From Angiostrongylus vasorum (taxonomy: Eukaryota > Nematoda > Chromadorea > Rhabditida > Metastrongylidae): 64,000 bases of DNA. The stretch covers positions 372,001 through 436,000 of the forward strand of contig JADANN010000404.1 in assembly GCA_018806985.1 (NCBI GenBank). The letters run 5' to 3'. This document shows, one piece after another, positions 1 to 11,800 of the stretch (position 1 is the first letter of the stretch; each line of letters begins with the position of its first letter). The translations under genes and the position numbers were made by a program. The notes under the pieces are model-generated. The model ran no database searches and was not told where the DNA came from. It saw nothing but the letters and a program-made list of their open reading frames with translations.

Positions 1-1040
1 AATGCTATTTGGAGATTACCGGGAATACCAGTTTGATAATAAGCTTTAGAAATGTATTTCCGATGCAACTGCTGCATTGAGCATTTAATACGTACTTCCG
101 TGGCATAGTTCTTTCGTCCGTTCAGGTCTTTTTTCACGTTGCTGTGCTCACTGAACAATCTAGTTGAGTAACAGCTGTAATCCTTCTCTTCACAAAATCG
201 TCCATCTTGATTTTCTCTACAAAACTGCTTCACTTGCAGTATTACTTTTTTACTGTTCTTTCTTGAAATCTATAAATGCCTGCAACTCTCTGGCACTTCA
301 TTTGCTCCCGGCAAGCTTTAACAACCTTTTCAATGCAATGGTTGTGCACAGAGAAAATAGTTCGCGCTTGAAGCGAGTTCGCTGTATTAGCTTAGCTTCA
401 TTACAATTTCACGATACAGAATGGCTGTTATTCGTGTGAAATAAATACAGTATACATCAGTATACGGTACCAGTCTAGTGCCAGTTCATCGGTATACAGT
501 ACCTGTTTTTCGCCTAATAAGTCGTTCAAGAAGGATATTGATAGTGATTCGATCAGGCGTTCCTTTTAGGAGCTAACCTCACTCTTTTGCTAAAAACTGT
601 AGATATATATACTCTTCAATTTGAATACTCTTATTCCGCATTTGTGTCTCTTAAAGGGGGTATGCTGCCGGAATAAATTTCCTTCTCATAATGGTACAAG
701 CGAACCATTAACGAAAAATTTTTTTTCTTACTGGGTCAATACACTCTCTTAGTAGATCGAAATGAAAGCGTAATCACTAAGGTGATCATTAACAAACCTA
801 TTCGTCATAACGCGCATTATTTCTCAGTTGAGGTGAGCCAAAAGCTGTCGGGATCTAACCCTTGGCATAATATTTTGTCCAATAGGTCATTTTACAGAGC
901 CTGATTAGAACTCCAATAATTCCTTAAGCATCGCAGTTAAACAATTCCCATCTGGAACTACGACCAATGATTTTTTTCATCTTCTCAATGGCAGTGGCTT
1001 CATACACACACACACACGATTCTTCCACCACTTTTACAAC
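1..1040. other. No recognised gene; AT-rich spacer
   Basis: I see no exon with convincing splice sites or family resemblance in this stretch. A short (CA)n run lies near 1008-1018. The longest open frames are under 100 codons and look random. Confidence 0.5.
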
Positions 1041-1049
1041 TGGACACCA

Positions 1050-1255
1050 TGCTATTCACCAACATCTGTTTGGTTTCTGCTTAAAGATTTGGTCTTCTTT
1101 TTATGAATATCATGGAATGCTGGTTGATTCGATTCTCCTTGCAATCCCGGAGATCGCGGGTTAAGGCGTTCCCACGTGAACTGGAGGAGAGTGTTGGAAA
1201 AGGTTCGAATTGGCACCTTGGTTTCTATTCAACGGCATCACAAACAATAACTCCC
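1050..1255 (-). repeat. SINE-B copy (reverse, diverged)
   Basis: The stretch reads like the other reverse SINE-B copies: a block on 'TGCTTAAAGATTT', then an 'AATGCTGGT' block, 'CTCCTTGCAATCCCGGAGATC', and a degenerate B-box end near 'GGTTCGAATTGGCACC'. The same order occurs near 28.98-29.3, 43.93-44.3 and 47.75-47.94 kb. The boundaries are approximate. Confidence 0.6.
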
Positions 1256-1719
1256 TTATATTATTAAGAGGCAGAGAATAGCTTTCGGCAGGAAACTTTT
1301 TGGAACTGAACTTATGTCTAACACTCTAGCCAAAGACTACGAAAACTGCGGTTTCCTCTGTTTCCTCAAGAACTCTGTAAACAACAAAAGAGGGGTTGCA
1401 CGACATAGTGTAACGCTGTTATGTATGTGCTAATTATTCCCTTCCATTGCGTAGAATGTGGATATGTAGATATCAAGATGACTCTTCTTCATAAATTGTA
1501 TGAAACCCAACATTTCTTGTATTCGTTTCTCTGTCTGGCCACATTCCTACAGAGGTGGTCGAATGTACACATGGTCTCGATTGCTAAACCAGTGCTCTGT
1601 TATCTTTTCATGTTTTAGAAGCGTAATATCCCTTAAAAACTTGGAATAGTCTGGATAAGGCATTGTCACACCACCAGGTTTTGAGGACAAGAGGGAAATT
1701 TGCTGCCTTCCAACTGCAA

Positions 1720-1778
1720 GAAATAGCAAACCGTTTAGAAGTGCTCGTGATAGCAAATCATTTAGAAGTGCTCGTGAT
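1720..1778. repeat. Short tandem duplication, about 27-bp unit
   Basis: A unit containing 'TTTAGAAGTGCTCGTGAT' occurs twice in direct succession, each copy preceded by 'AGCAAA'. It is a simple local duplication outside any gene I recognise. Confidence 0.7.
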
Positions 1779-2298
1779 GTTTTCAGCCAAACAGCATGTG
1801 GGGACCGATGAATTCTTATGGATTGGTTCTTTTCCTTCCCTGCTCACTATCTCCGTTTAAGTCCTCATCCTCACATTCACTCTCTCCTTCCCTTTCTTCG
1901 GTTCTCAGCTAACATGATTCAAACCTATACAGAAAGACTGGTTTCCGCTTTTGAATGTTCCAATCAACTTTTCCAAAAACGGCTACCACACGAAATGGTA
2001 CCGAAAGCCATGTAAGCAAAACATACTAGGTCATTGCCTTCCCTCTCACCATTCACACACGAAAAAAGGCGCTTGTAAGAAACATGTTTCAAACAGCCAC
2101 CAGTATGTGAACAGAAAGCAGAGCAGAAGAAGGAATCCCTGAAATTCACGCGCAAATAGCTATTTTTGGTGGCTACAAAACCGTAGTTATTCGGGATAGG
2201 TTTGAAGAAAAACCATGACCCGAAACATGAATCAGAAAGAAATAAGGCCTCTTTTATCCTGCCTTTTACCACCAAAATAGTTGCAACTATAAAATTTC

Positions 2299-2781
2299 TT
2301 AAAAAAGGAGCGGTCTAGAGAATTCGGTAGCAGTGTTTGAAGCACCATCGAGCACTCTAAGACTCCAGCTAGTTTGCGACCGCCTGTATGACCGTCTGTG
2401 TGAAACATGCAGTTCAATAACTTGCTCTAACTTTGGTGACTGTATGAGTCCTTGGACGGTGGATCTTATCTCTTGTAAAGCTTGTGGGACGAATACACTG
2501 GCGAAATGGGTCGACCACTTCGCATCCGTAAAAAACAGCACAATACGACAAGCGTAAAGTTGAGCCAAATACTCCACTAGAACGCAGAGGACCCACAGTA
2601 TAACAGAGAAGACTTTGAAGTACAAGTCACCAACCTCGCACAGGAATTTAGAAAGCCATCGCGTAAAGGCTATGACGCCTTTTGGATAAACTCCGAAAAT
2701 CCAAAAATGAACTAAAAGGAGGAGTGCCTCGTGATATGGCGCCACATCTCTGGCTAATATTTTGATCTGAGCCAGACACAT
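2299..2781 (-). CDS. Putative membrane-protein exon, unassigned
   Basis: This is a 160-codon open frame on the minus strand, the longest in the first 5 kb. It is rich in hydrophobic stretches: one near the start around 'LLLLVHFWIFGVYP', and a longer one around 'VFSVILWVLCVLVEYLAQL'. A polar C-terminal third with an SHRRSYRRS basic cluster follows, and the frame ends at a natural stop. The pattern of one or two membrane hairpins followed by a soluble tail looks like protein rather than chance, and the frame could be a last coding exon. I do not recognise the family. A shorter plus-strand frame over 2333-2557 competes for the same DNA. No 5' partner exon was identified. Confidence 0.35.
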   Translation of the reverse strand: MCLAQIKILARDVAPYHEALLLLVHFWIFGVYPKGVIAFTRWLSKFLCEVGDLYFKVFSVILWVLCVLVEYLAQLYACRIVLFFTDAKWSTHFASVFVPQALQEIRSTVQGLIQSPKLEQVIELHVSHRRSYRRSQTSWSLRVLDGASNTATEFSRPLLF

Positions 2782-3314
2782 TCCTCACCCGTCTAAGAAT
2801 GTGCGGCTGATCTCCAATAATAATTGGGGAACTTAAGAACAACAAAAAGGTGAGTATTTAATAGAAGCTGCTTTCTATGGGAACAAACATTCATGTATTA
2901 AGTTTTACCAGCCAAGGTATGATAGTATTTGACTGGGTGGATTGACTATCATTTTGACCTTCTTGGCTTCGATGAAAGTGAAACCATCAAAAAAGTCGGC
3001 CAGCATTGTATTGGATAAACCTTACTATTCACAATCTCGTATTTCCACACTAGTAAAACTGTGTATTATCAAACCTACACTGTTTGTTTCTTGAAAAGCA
3101 AATTGCAGTTTGGGGGCGTGGTTAACTCATTGCTAGTGACACCATTCAATATTCTTGAGGTCCAAGTTAAATCCTGCAGGGACCACCCAGACCCGTTATC
3201 TCCTCATCCTTCTGGGTACGAGATACTGGTGTCACATCTGCCCGTAATCAGCCCGCTTTCTTCAATGCACAAAGGCTGGTGACTGCCTCTGATGAAGAAT
3301 TGGAAATGGCGTCC

Positions 3315-3425
3315 TACGACTCTCTTAAGATTCTAAAAAGGATCTACTTGACCAACATTCAAAGGAAACAAAGAATCTTCGAACAGCAGCTAAACTGGTG
3401 TAGAAACTTTGGAAACTTGAATACT
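3315..3425 (+). repeat. SINE-B fragment (very diverged)
   Basis: The sequence keeps the SINE-B order 'TTGACCAACATTC' then 'GAACAGCAGCTAAA', as in the clearer copies near 6.8 and 47.4 kb. The B-box part is not recognisable. Confidence 0.35.
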
Positions 3426-3499
3426 TGGATAATCCGTCTTCGAGTGCCAGCGACGCACATTCCTTGATCTTAAAACTGTTTTCATCTGCGAATAGAGAC

Positions 3500-4390
3500 T
3501 GTTGGTGCAAGGGACGTACACGTCACCCATGGTTAAAGTGATCCACACAAAGTACGATTTCTTTTCGTCAATCTGCTATCCGTGCTTCTTATTACACGAC
3601 CGGCCTATCCGTGCTCCGCTCTCCATTTGTATTCTCCTCGACCACGAACATGAGACACATCTGAGTAACGCATTTCGGATATATGTCATGTGTGGCGATT
3701 AAATTCTAGAAGAGATCACGTAAGTGCTGTATAGCTGAGACACCAGAATTCTCAACGTGCGTGAACTATCACCTCTCTGTTGCATAAAAGAGCGCCGAGA
3801 AGGCTGCTAAGTCAAAATGGTGAGCGCGGAGTTTTGAGTCCGTTAGTTGGTTAGTGGGCTGATTGGAAGGTTAACATGTTCGCCATCCTGTTCTCCTTTT
3901 TTCTGTTTAATTCCTTTCTTATATTGTTCTTCATGTTAAATGAACGCCCAAAGTAGACGTACGAAGTGGTCTCCGTAATCAGAGCACCATTCAGCTCGAT
4001 TTGTTCGCCTTAATCAGTTGGTTCTTCATAAACTAGGTCTTCGTCCTAGTTACGTGCAGTCCATCTTTTCCTCCGTTTCAGTGAACTCATTGAACATCAT
4101 TTCTGCTCCACTGGTACTCCTAGAATAGATGACGATGAATATAGAAAAACAAAGGTTTGAAGGAAACTTGCCGGCAAAACATTTAGTGTTGCCCTGTCGA
4201 CTGCTTTCCATACAAGTGTGGTAGAGGATCGATGGAAAAGCTGTATCATTGTGCTACAGTTACGATAGCAGTCAGCTACAGTTCTTAGATGGTACAGGTA
4301 CAGCCCTTGGTCAACAAGCCCTTACACTTTTTGTTTCCATTTCTACACTGTGGAAAGTTTTTCGTAATCGATGAAGGTGAAGACTAGGAG
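3500..4390 (-). mobile_element. RTE-like retroelement remnant (reverse transcriptase region), second subfamily
   Basis: Frame-hopping translation of the minus strand gives recognisable pieces of an RTE-clade reverse transcriptase in the expected order. From high to low coordinate they are 'TFIDYEK' (normally FIDYEKAFDSVE), 'DCYRNCSTMIQLFHR', 'ALITETTSYVYFGRSFNM' (normally the SYVYLGR block), 'LTDSKLRAHHFDLAAFSAL' (normally [14 protein letters not shown]) and 'LLEFNRHT'. Many frameshifts and stops break it and no complete catalytic FADD block is seen, so it is dead. The wording differs from the copies at 7.8-11.2 and 41.6-42.4 kb, which suggests a second RTE subfamily. Confidence 0.75.
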
Positions 4391-4499
4391 CAGGTAATAA
4401 CCACAAATGACAAGGTTGTGGTTTGGATGTGGTATATGCAGCAAAATCCCTGTCCGAATGCTACTTGCTGAACTAATTGTGCTTTATTCGGAGTACATA

Positions 4500-4509
4500 C
4501 AGTTATATA

Positions 4510-4543
<34 letters not shown>

Positions 4544-4692
4544 GATATATGAACACACGCATATATATGTGCGTAAATATGTACATACGTGTGCATTCGC
4601 ATATGTATTCTTATAGGCATGTGAACACAGTGTAGTCTCACGATTACAATACAAGTGTATGAGCACATACGTATGTATAGAAAAATGTACGC

Positions 4693-4732
<40 letters not shown>

Positions 4733-4735
4733 TGT
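4500..4735. repeat. AT-rich microsatellites
   Basis: Two (AT)n runs, about 4515-4541 and 4695-4730, flank an imperfect tract of CATATATG/ACATACGT-like words. Frames called through it are low-complexity artefacts. Confidence 0.9.
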
Positions 4736-4840
4736 ATAAATATAGAGTTACAATTACTTGCGAAACTTATGTGTCAAATTCTCTCTAAATTTCACTCTTA
4801 AACTACAATCAAATCAAGAATGTTGCTATAAAAAAATAAA

Positions 4841-5119
4841 AGGATAAAGCTCTCGACGTTGATCAATCCCCTGACGGATGCGCCATGCATTCGACTTCAT
4901 TAAGCATCGTTTGGAGGTGATTGGATCCATATCTGGCCTTTACAATGACTCGAGATGGCCTACCAATGTATCGAGCCAGTGCAGCTATCCTCCAAGACAA
5001 GTCTGGTACCAATTTGCCGACTCCAGAGGGATGGGAGGCTTGGTGGGCCATGGGTGCGAGGACCGATCCCATGTATGCATTGCACGGCACCTTTCGATCA
5101 CTGCGCCATACGCGCCCTA
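4841..5119 (-). repeat. SINE-A copy, full length (reverse)
   Basis: Read on the minus strand it starts with a tRNA-like head. The A-box-like 'TGGCGCAGTG' is matched by the plus-strand 'CACTGCGCCA', and the B-box-like 'GGGATCGGTCC' follows. The body has 'CCAAGCCTCCCATCCC', 'GACTTGTCTTGGAGGATAGC' and 'TAAAGGCCAGATATG', and the tail ends in 'GATCAACGTCGAGAGCTTTATCC'. Other copies lie at 26.2, 27.9, 36.9, 39.4, 52.9 and 56.0 kb. Confidence 0.85.
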
Positions 5120-5867
5120 AGGAATGTTGGCAATGTTGAAAATAGAAACATTAATCTTGAAAATGTCACTGCACTCGTGTTGCGGCCGTTGCGCTAATCT
5201 CGATTAAATCTATATTCGTCCTTCTAAACGAATGCAGTTTGCCCACCACTTTTATTTTTCTTTAGCAATATGTTCCTTTTCTACTAATCATTCCACGGTG
5301 CCCTCTGTCAACATCTCCAAATCAACAGAATTCATTGCAGAATTTACTGCGATTCTCAGATAAAGCGTTGAAGAAGAAACTGTTACACGAATCGTGTGGA
5401 ATATAAGATGTACACGACATAGACTCATTCTTAGAAAGAAGACTTATTGAAAGCTGAAGAAAAATTTTGTTTGTATTTTAGCCTAGGGCATCCCAATGTA
5501 GTCACATTTCTTTATCTTAGCTGGGCTAGCGGATGAAAATGTCAAGCACTTACTGGGCTGAAAACACGCTAATGGTGGATAAAAGTTTAGTGTAAGCCGT
5601 ATTTCGTCACATCCGGTAACACCGGTTGATTTCGATGAGGAGATACTTCATTACAAGGGAAACATCTAACGACTGGAAAAAAGTCCTTACGAGAGTGAGT
5701 TACAGTAACATGTTTAAAGACTTGGATATGATGTTTCCTAGATATTCATGCTCTATTTTAGTAGGCATAACACCGCAATTTCCAATGAAGCACTTGAGTC
5801 TCGTTAGTGTCAAGAAACCTGCTAATTTTTCTTCACACAATTTCTTCGAACCAAATGCCATAAAAAG

Positions 5868-8800
5868 ATCGAAATCATTTCGAATACGAATATCAACTTC
5901 ACGGATGACGGAGAAAAAATGCAGTTCGCAAAATCAACGACATATATTTTTAACGCAAGCAAGTCTTGTGCCAAATGCGATCCAAAAAAGGACACCGTCA
6001 CTGTGCCAGATATTAGTTTCTTCGTAAGTTCCAATAGTCAGAAAAAAATTGTTGTATACGAACCTGACAACTCTTCGTCAATCTCATATATCGAGTCAGT
6101 TTAGATGGGAATGCAGAAAATCGACGCAATGGTGGAAATGTATCTAGGAAGTGAAAAAGTCATCGGTATTTGTCAACTAATATTCAGGGAAAAGTGTGCA
6201 GAGATGAGAAAGCTCATAGAAAGAGAAATCGGTAGCTTTTTGTCAATATTCAATACACAGCCGTTCGTTACAGTCGTAGGTTTTTTATTTCTTCACATAC
6301 TGTCGCAACTCATGTGGTAGTCAACTACTGTTAATGCGCGTGAATTCAGACTGTCGATGAACTGCTTTTTTCTGGATATATTTCACCACTGGTGACCAGG
6401 TTGGGCGACCGAATAATCGAGATTTCGAATGCCTTGCTAGGGACAAAGTATCCACCAATAGATGAGAAGCCGTTCATAGTCATGCTTAACGTTAGTTTTC
6501 GATATATTTAACAATATTGACTCACTATCTAAAGTGGCGGCATTGTCTGACTTTTCGATGAGACGCAAAGTGCTTTTTTAGCTTGTATTTTTCACACAGA
6601 CAAATATTTGAGCGCTATCGTTAATGACTACGATAAGACGAACTTTGAAATTGATATTACAACTAGCAAAGGGATACAGATCATGACGAGCACAGTCCCG
6701 GTTCGATCCCGCTCCGAAGTAACCAAGCCTCTCATCTCACCTTATCTCACCTATCTCAGGAAATGGTTACACTGCGAACGCTCTAGACAGAATATCTCAG
6801 GACTCCAGTTAAAATCGACTTGACCAGCATTCTAAGACATTCATAATGAACGGAAAATCCTCTAGCAGCAGCCTAAACCACACATAAAAGTTGGAAGACC
6901 TTCGTGAATGACGGATGCGAGAAGTGCTGGGAGCCACACAATAGATGTGAAAAGCGGTGTAAGAAAAAAAATCACAGTCGGCTAAATAAGAAGTGGTTGA
7001 GAGTAAAATCCAATGAATAAAATCCACACCTAGATGTTGAGAGATATAAGAGGCCAATGATTATATCAATAGCCTGGAACAGCACGCGGAGAACGCTATA
7101 CTGAACTCATTGAAAAGACTTGAAGGAAACGACCACCCAATAGGAAGAAAATGTCTTGTGAGGAAACTGGGCTCCATGAGACAGCACTGGTGCATATCAG
7201 TGACAAGTGGGGACTTTAATTACATTCCCTTTCAATATATAAACTACAGCGTAACACTATGCCGTACCACGCCTGTTCTGTCGTTTACAAAGGTTTTTTA
7301 CTGCAGTTTCCGCATTCTGGGGGTCAGAATGCTAAACGAGAACCCTATCTCAGTAGTGTTTTATAAAAACCTGTTCTCTACAACTAATAATTTACAAAAA
7401 AAGACGTCTTTGAACAAAACCATAAGATGACGAGAGACCAACGCAGTTGAAGAGAGTGTTCAGCATAGGCAGTATGGCCAGTGAAGAGAGGCTGTCTCTA
7501 CTTGGCTCGAGTTGAACACCGATTTGTGACACCCAGTGAAAGCATTGCGTCTTTATGAGACGGTAATAAGATCATCAAGGGGACTTCTTTAGAGCGGTTC
7601 GGTGTTCACTGAGAATGCGCTCGTGAATGAGATTCAGCACAGTTTGTATTTCAGAAGATTTACTTGGTCTTATTATGTTTTCATCTCTTTTTCAGCGTAC
7701 AATTTAGAATTTGTGTATGTTTTCATCTCTTTTTCAGCGTACAATTTAGAATTTGTGTAATACGACAAGCAATAAACACATGTATCTTATATGGTATAAC
7801 AGAATTGCAATCACCTTTATCACCCGTCGTCCCACTGGTGACCAGGTGGCTCGAGAGGGTGCCAGTGAACGTTCCATTTACCTCTGTAGTACGCATGAGT
7901 AGCCCAATGGGTTCTGCTATGTCCAGATACTATCTGAATATCATATCTTTCCTCTATGGTTCTCATAAAGAACTGCGACCATTGTGTCGGTGGCCTTCAT
8001 GCTGTAGTCTTGATACCCTGAGGAAAGTTGGCAACTTCTCTTTCTTAGAAGTTCTCATTCGTACGTATTGCGTACTCCGCCGACCTTATTTCCCACAATT
8101 TGGCGCATAAAATGGAATCTTTGGCTCTTGATCGATGGCGTTGATCGGAGCATCGGATCCTTTCGCTCACTTGTGTGGTGCGGGATGCTCCTAGCGTCGT
8201 GCTTTCGACTAACGTTCTATTACGCTGAGCGATCTTTCATCCGGCCTACGTAGCGACCAGCTTTCCGACGCATGTAAAGGCAGGAGAATTGTGGAGGGGT
8301 GGACACAGAGGTGGATGTTCCATGTCCCTCACTACTCTTAAAAGCTTCCCGATGCTCTCGCTTCCTCCTGGACAACTCAAGAGTCAAGTCGCTCACCATG
8401 TTGACTTCCAATAACTAGATGGACGAAAATGGAGCATTCTGAATGATTCGTTCCGTTGAGCGTGAAAGGGGAATACGTAATCAATCTGTTCCTTATGAAC
8501 ATCGTTTTTGTGAGATTTACTCGAAGACCGATTTTTCCACAGGCTTTGCCAAAGTCAACAACCATTCGTTCCGCTTGGTTAATGTTTGGTATTATAAGAA
8601 CGATCTTATCAGCAAAGCGAACATGGTGTAATTGCCGAGCATCGAGTGTTCGCATGACGTTCTGGGAAAGGGCAGCAAATAATTTTGGCGAGATGGTATC
8701 GCCTTATCCAACACCTCCTTTAAGTCGATGCTAATACCGTTGTAGAACGGTGATATTTTGGTTGTGGAATCTTTGTATAGCTAACGAAAAATCTTTAAAT

Positions 8801-11800
8801 GCTAGGTCGCGGACCCCTTTACTGTCCAGAGTTTCTATGATTGCTTTTGCTTAGCTAGACAAAAAAAATCTCCTTAAATGGATGAAATTAAGAGAGAGAG
8901 CGATTTTTTTTACTCTCGCGATAGTTCAACGAGTCTTTTTATCGTGTGCACGTAGTCCAATCACACTGAGTCCTTCTCGAAACCCGGCTTGCTTAAATCG
9001 TTGTGCTTCGTCCACTGTTCGTTTAATCCTGTTTAGGATGACTCGATTGAAGTGTTTGTAGACAACAAACAGCAAACACGTTGAGCGATAATTGTCAATA
9101 TAGTAGAGGTCACCCCTTTTTGAATAATAGCACGGTTTTGCTGGTCTTCCATTGAATACAAATCTTGCATTCTGTCAGCTAACATGTTAAAAAGGAGAGC
9201 CATTGTGTTTACGAGGACTGGCGGAAGGTTCTTCAGATGTTCGGATCTTATCCTGTCCGGACCTAGTGTTGTTTGATTCTTCGTCGACGAAATGGCATAT
9301 AGAACTTCGAATGCGGGAACCGGTGGGACAATATATATCCTCCTCCATTTTGTGTGAAGAAGGAGAACGTGGCTACTGAAGAGGTCCGAGTAATAATCGT
9401 GAATGGTTTTCTCCCTGGCTTTCTGGAAACTGTAACTTCTCTTTCTAAGCGTCAGAGTTCAATCATATTGGTTTTGTAATTGGTAAAGTTCGGTGGGCTT
9501 TGCGAATGCTTTTCCCAGCCTATGAAACTTCGACAATAATTGCTGCTCTTCTCTTTTAAGATCTTCTTTTTATCCCCCTGTTTGCATTGTTTTGCAAATT
9601 CGGGCGTGAATTGGCGACTGCCTGTAGCTCGTCCGATTCCACGCTGGCGTATCAGCTCAAATGGTTTTGAGAACACACATCTGTCGGTTACTTTTGAACT
9701 CTCAGCTTTCAAAGCGCCAAAGTAAAGTTGTTGAATGAGCCGATCGTATTTCTCCTCGAAGTTATCAAGAATCTTTCCAAAAGCTGACTAGCGAACTAGA
9801 TAATTCCCAGTTTACAGTGGTTTTGAGACTTCGTTTTTTGAATTCAGCGGTTTTTTTTTTCTTCTTTTTGCGAGGAATGAAATCATGCAGGAAAGAGGTG
9901 ATCCAGTGAAGAATTTCAAAACAACTGCGAGATAGGTTAGGCCGAACCCACGATTCACTGTTATGTAGTCTATTTCTTTATGGTACTTGCCACTGACAGA
10001 CCACCACGTCCAGCTTTGAGAGTGGGTCTTCTAGAATTGGGAATTACTACGGCTATTTGTCCTCAATATGAACTCAAGCACCCACTCACTCTTCTCGTTC
10101 TATTCTATTTCGCGGGTTCCAATGTGATGTTGTTCAGGTGCTCCTCTAGATCTAGTCATGATATTAAAATTTCCAGTGATGACCTTAAGAATGTGTCATC
10201 TTCCCTGTGGAACAACTCCAAATCGATATAGAGCGTTTCGACTTCGTCTACGTCATAGCCTTATGCGGTGCTTGGACGACGATAATTGTCAAAACCGGTA
10301 TTCATCCACATCTTTTTTAACGGTCAACGTCCGATTAGGGTTGTTAGTTCGAATATTCATTCTCGAATAGATTGTCACGGGCAGACCCGTGTTTCCGAAA
10401 GCGCAGGCGCCGCCGATTCCTGTATTGTTGCATGTTTCAAGAAACAGTTCTTCTCTGGTATCATAGACGGTGTTGGAATGAGTGGCGCGTTCTTGTCTCA
10501 GCCAATCCAATGACGTCGTGGCCTGTATTTCTATCCCGTATGATCAAGTTCTCTATCGAAAAGTTAGATGCACATAAGCCTGAGTTGTAGGTACACACAG
10601 TCAGTTCTTCGTGATTAGGGCAGCCTAGAATGGCACAGAGATTTTAGCAGCCGTTCCGTTATCGTTCTGGCTAATGCTTCCTCATCGAGTCTCTTTTCAG
10701 CGGCAGAGTAATGAGGTCCATTTATTTTGCTGCGATTAGCATTTGATACCTAACCATAGTCTGTTGCGATCTGAAGTTTGTGGCTGGATATACTCACTGG
10801 TAGGCTCCCTCACAAAGCAGTGGAGGACCTTATTTGTTGTAAACGACTCCGAACTGCCTTCCGTATGCTTCACAGCACTTGATTGCAGGATTTTTTCCCG
10901 AATTGACTCGAAGAATACAATTCGAATAAACAACGACACACCCACGCACGCATGCATGAATAAGCTCTCCAGAACACAGAAGATACATGCCAAATCGCTC
11001 CAACAGAAAAAGCGAGTCTATCCCCTGGATCCTCGTGCGTCTCAGGGAAGAGTAAGGTCTCTTTTAATCCGCCATTAAACCCCCTATCCGCTACCTGGTT
11101 CCGCCACATTGCCTCGAGTCTGACCGGCAGGACATCCCTCCATGTGGGAGGTCTGTGAAACAGCGATGGACTGCAGTAGGATATTTTGCAAAAGCAGAGT
11201 CGGCACTCCAATAAGCTCTCAGATGTGACAGGTTAAACACACCGTCCTAATTCTCGACCTTTTATTCTTGGTGAGCACACAAGAAGTTGTTTTTATACTT
11301 TTCATTCCCAAAAAAGGAAACATTTTGACGAAATTCGCCTCCTTCGGAGTCTCGAAAGGATACATTGAATGGATCTAGTCACGGAATACCTCCTTAACCA
11401 CAACAAAAAAAATTTTTTCTTATTTTTCCCATCTTAGAAGAGAGACAAGGGTAACGCATTGGTTAGTGACGCCGTCGATCAGAAAACAAAGCCGATGGTT
11501 CGATACCCACTCCAACGCTCTTCTCCAATCCACGTGGTAGCGCCTAAGCCAGGCTATCTCCAAGAATGCAAGCAGAATCGATTCGACCGGCATTACACAA
11601 TATTCATAAAAAAGCGAAATCCTCATGCGATATCCGAAACAACACGCTAACTATACGAAGACGATTTTGGACGATGAGTGCAAGGGAAAACGACAACGAA
11701 AGAATTCGTTAAGTAGGAAACACTGCAGCACAGAGATAGAGGTGGATGAGAAAGCGCCATAGAGGTGAGACATAAGGAATAAAGTGATGAAGGAAGCACG

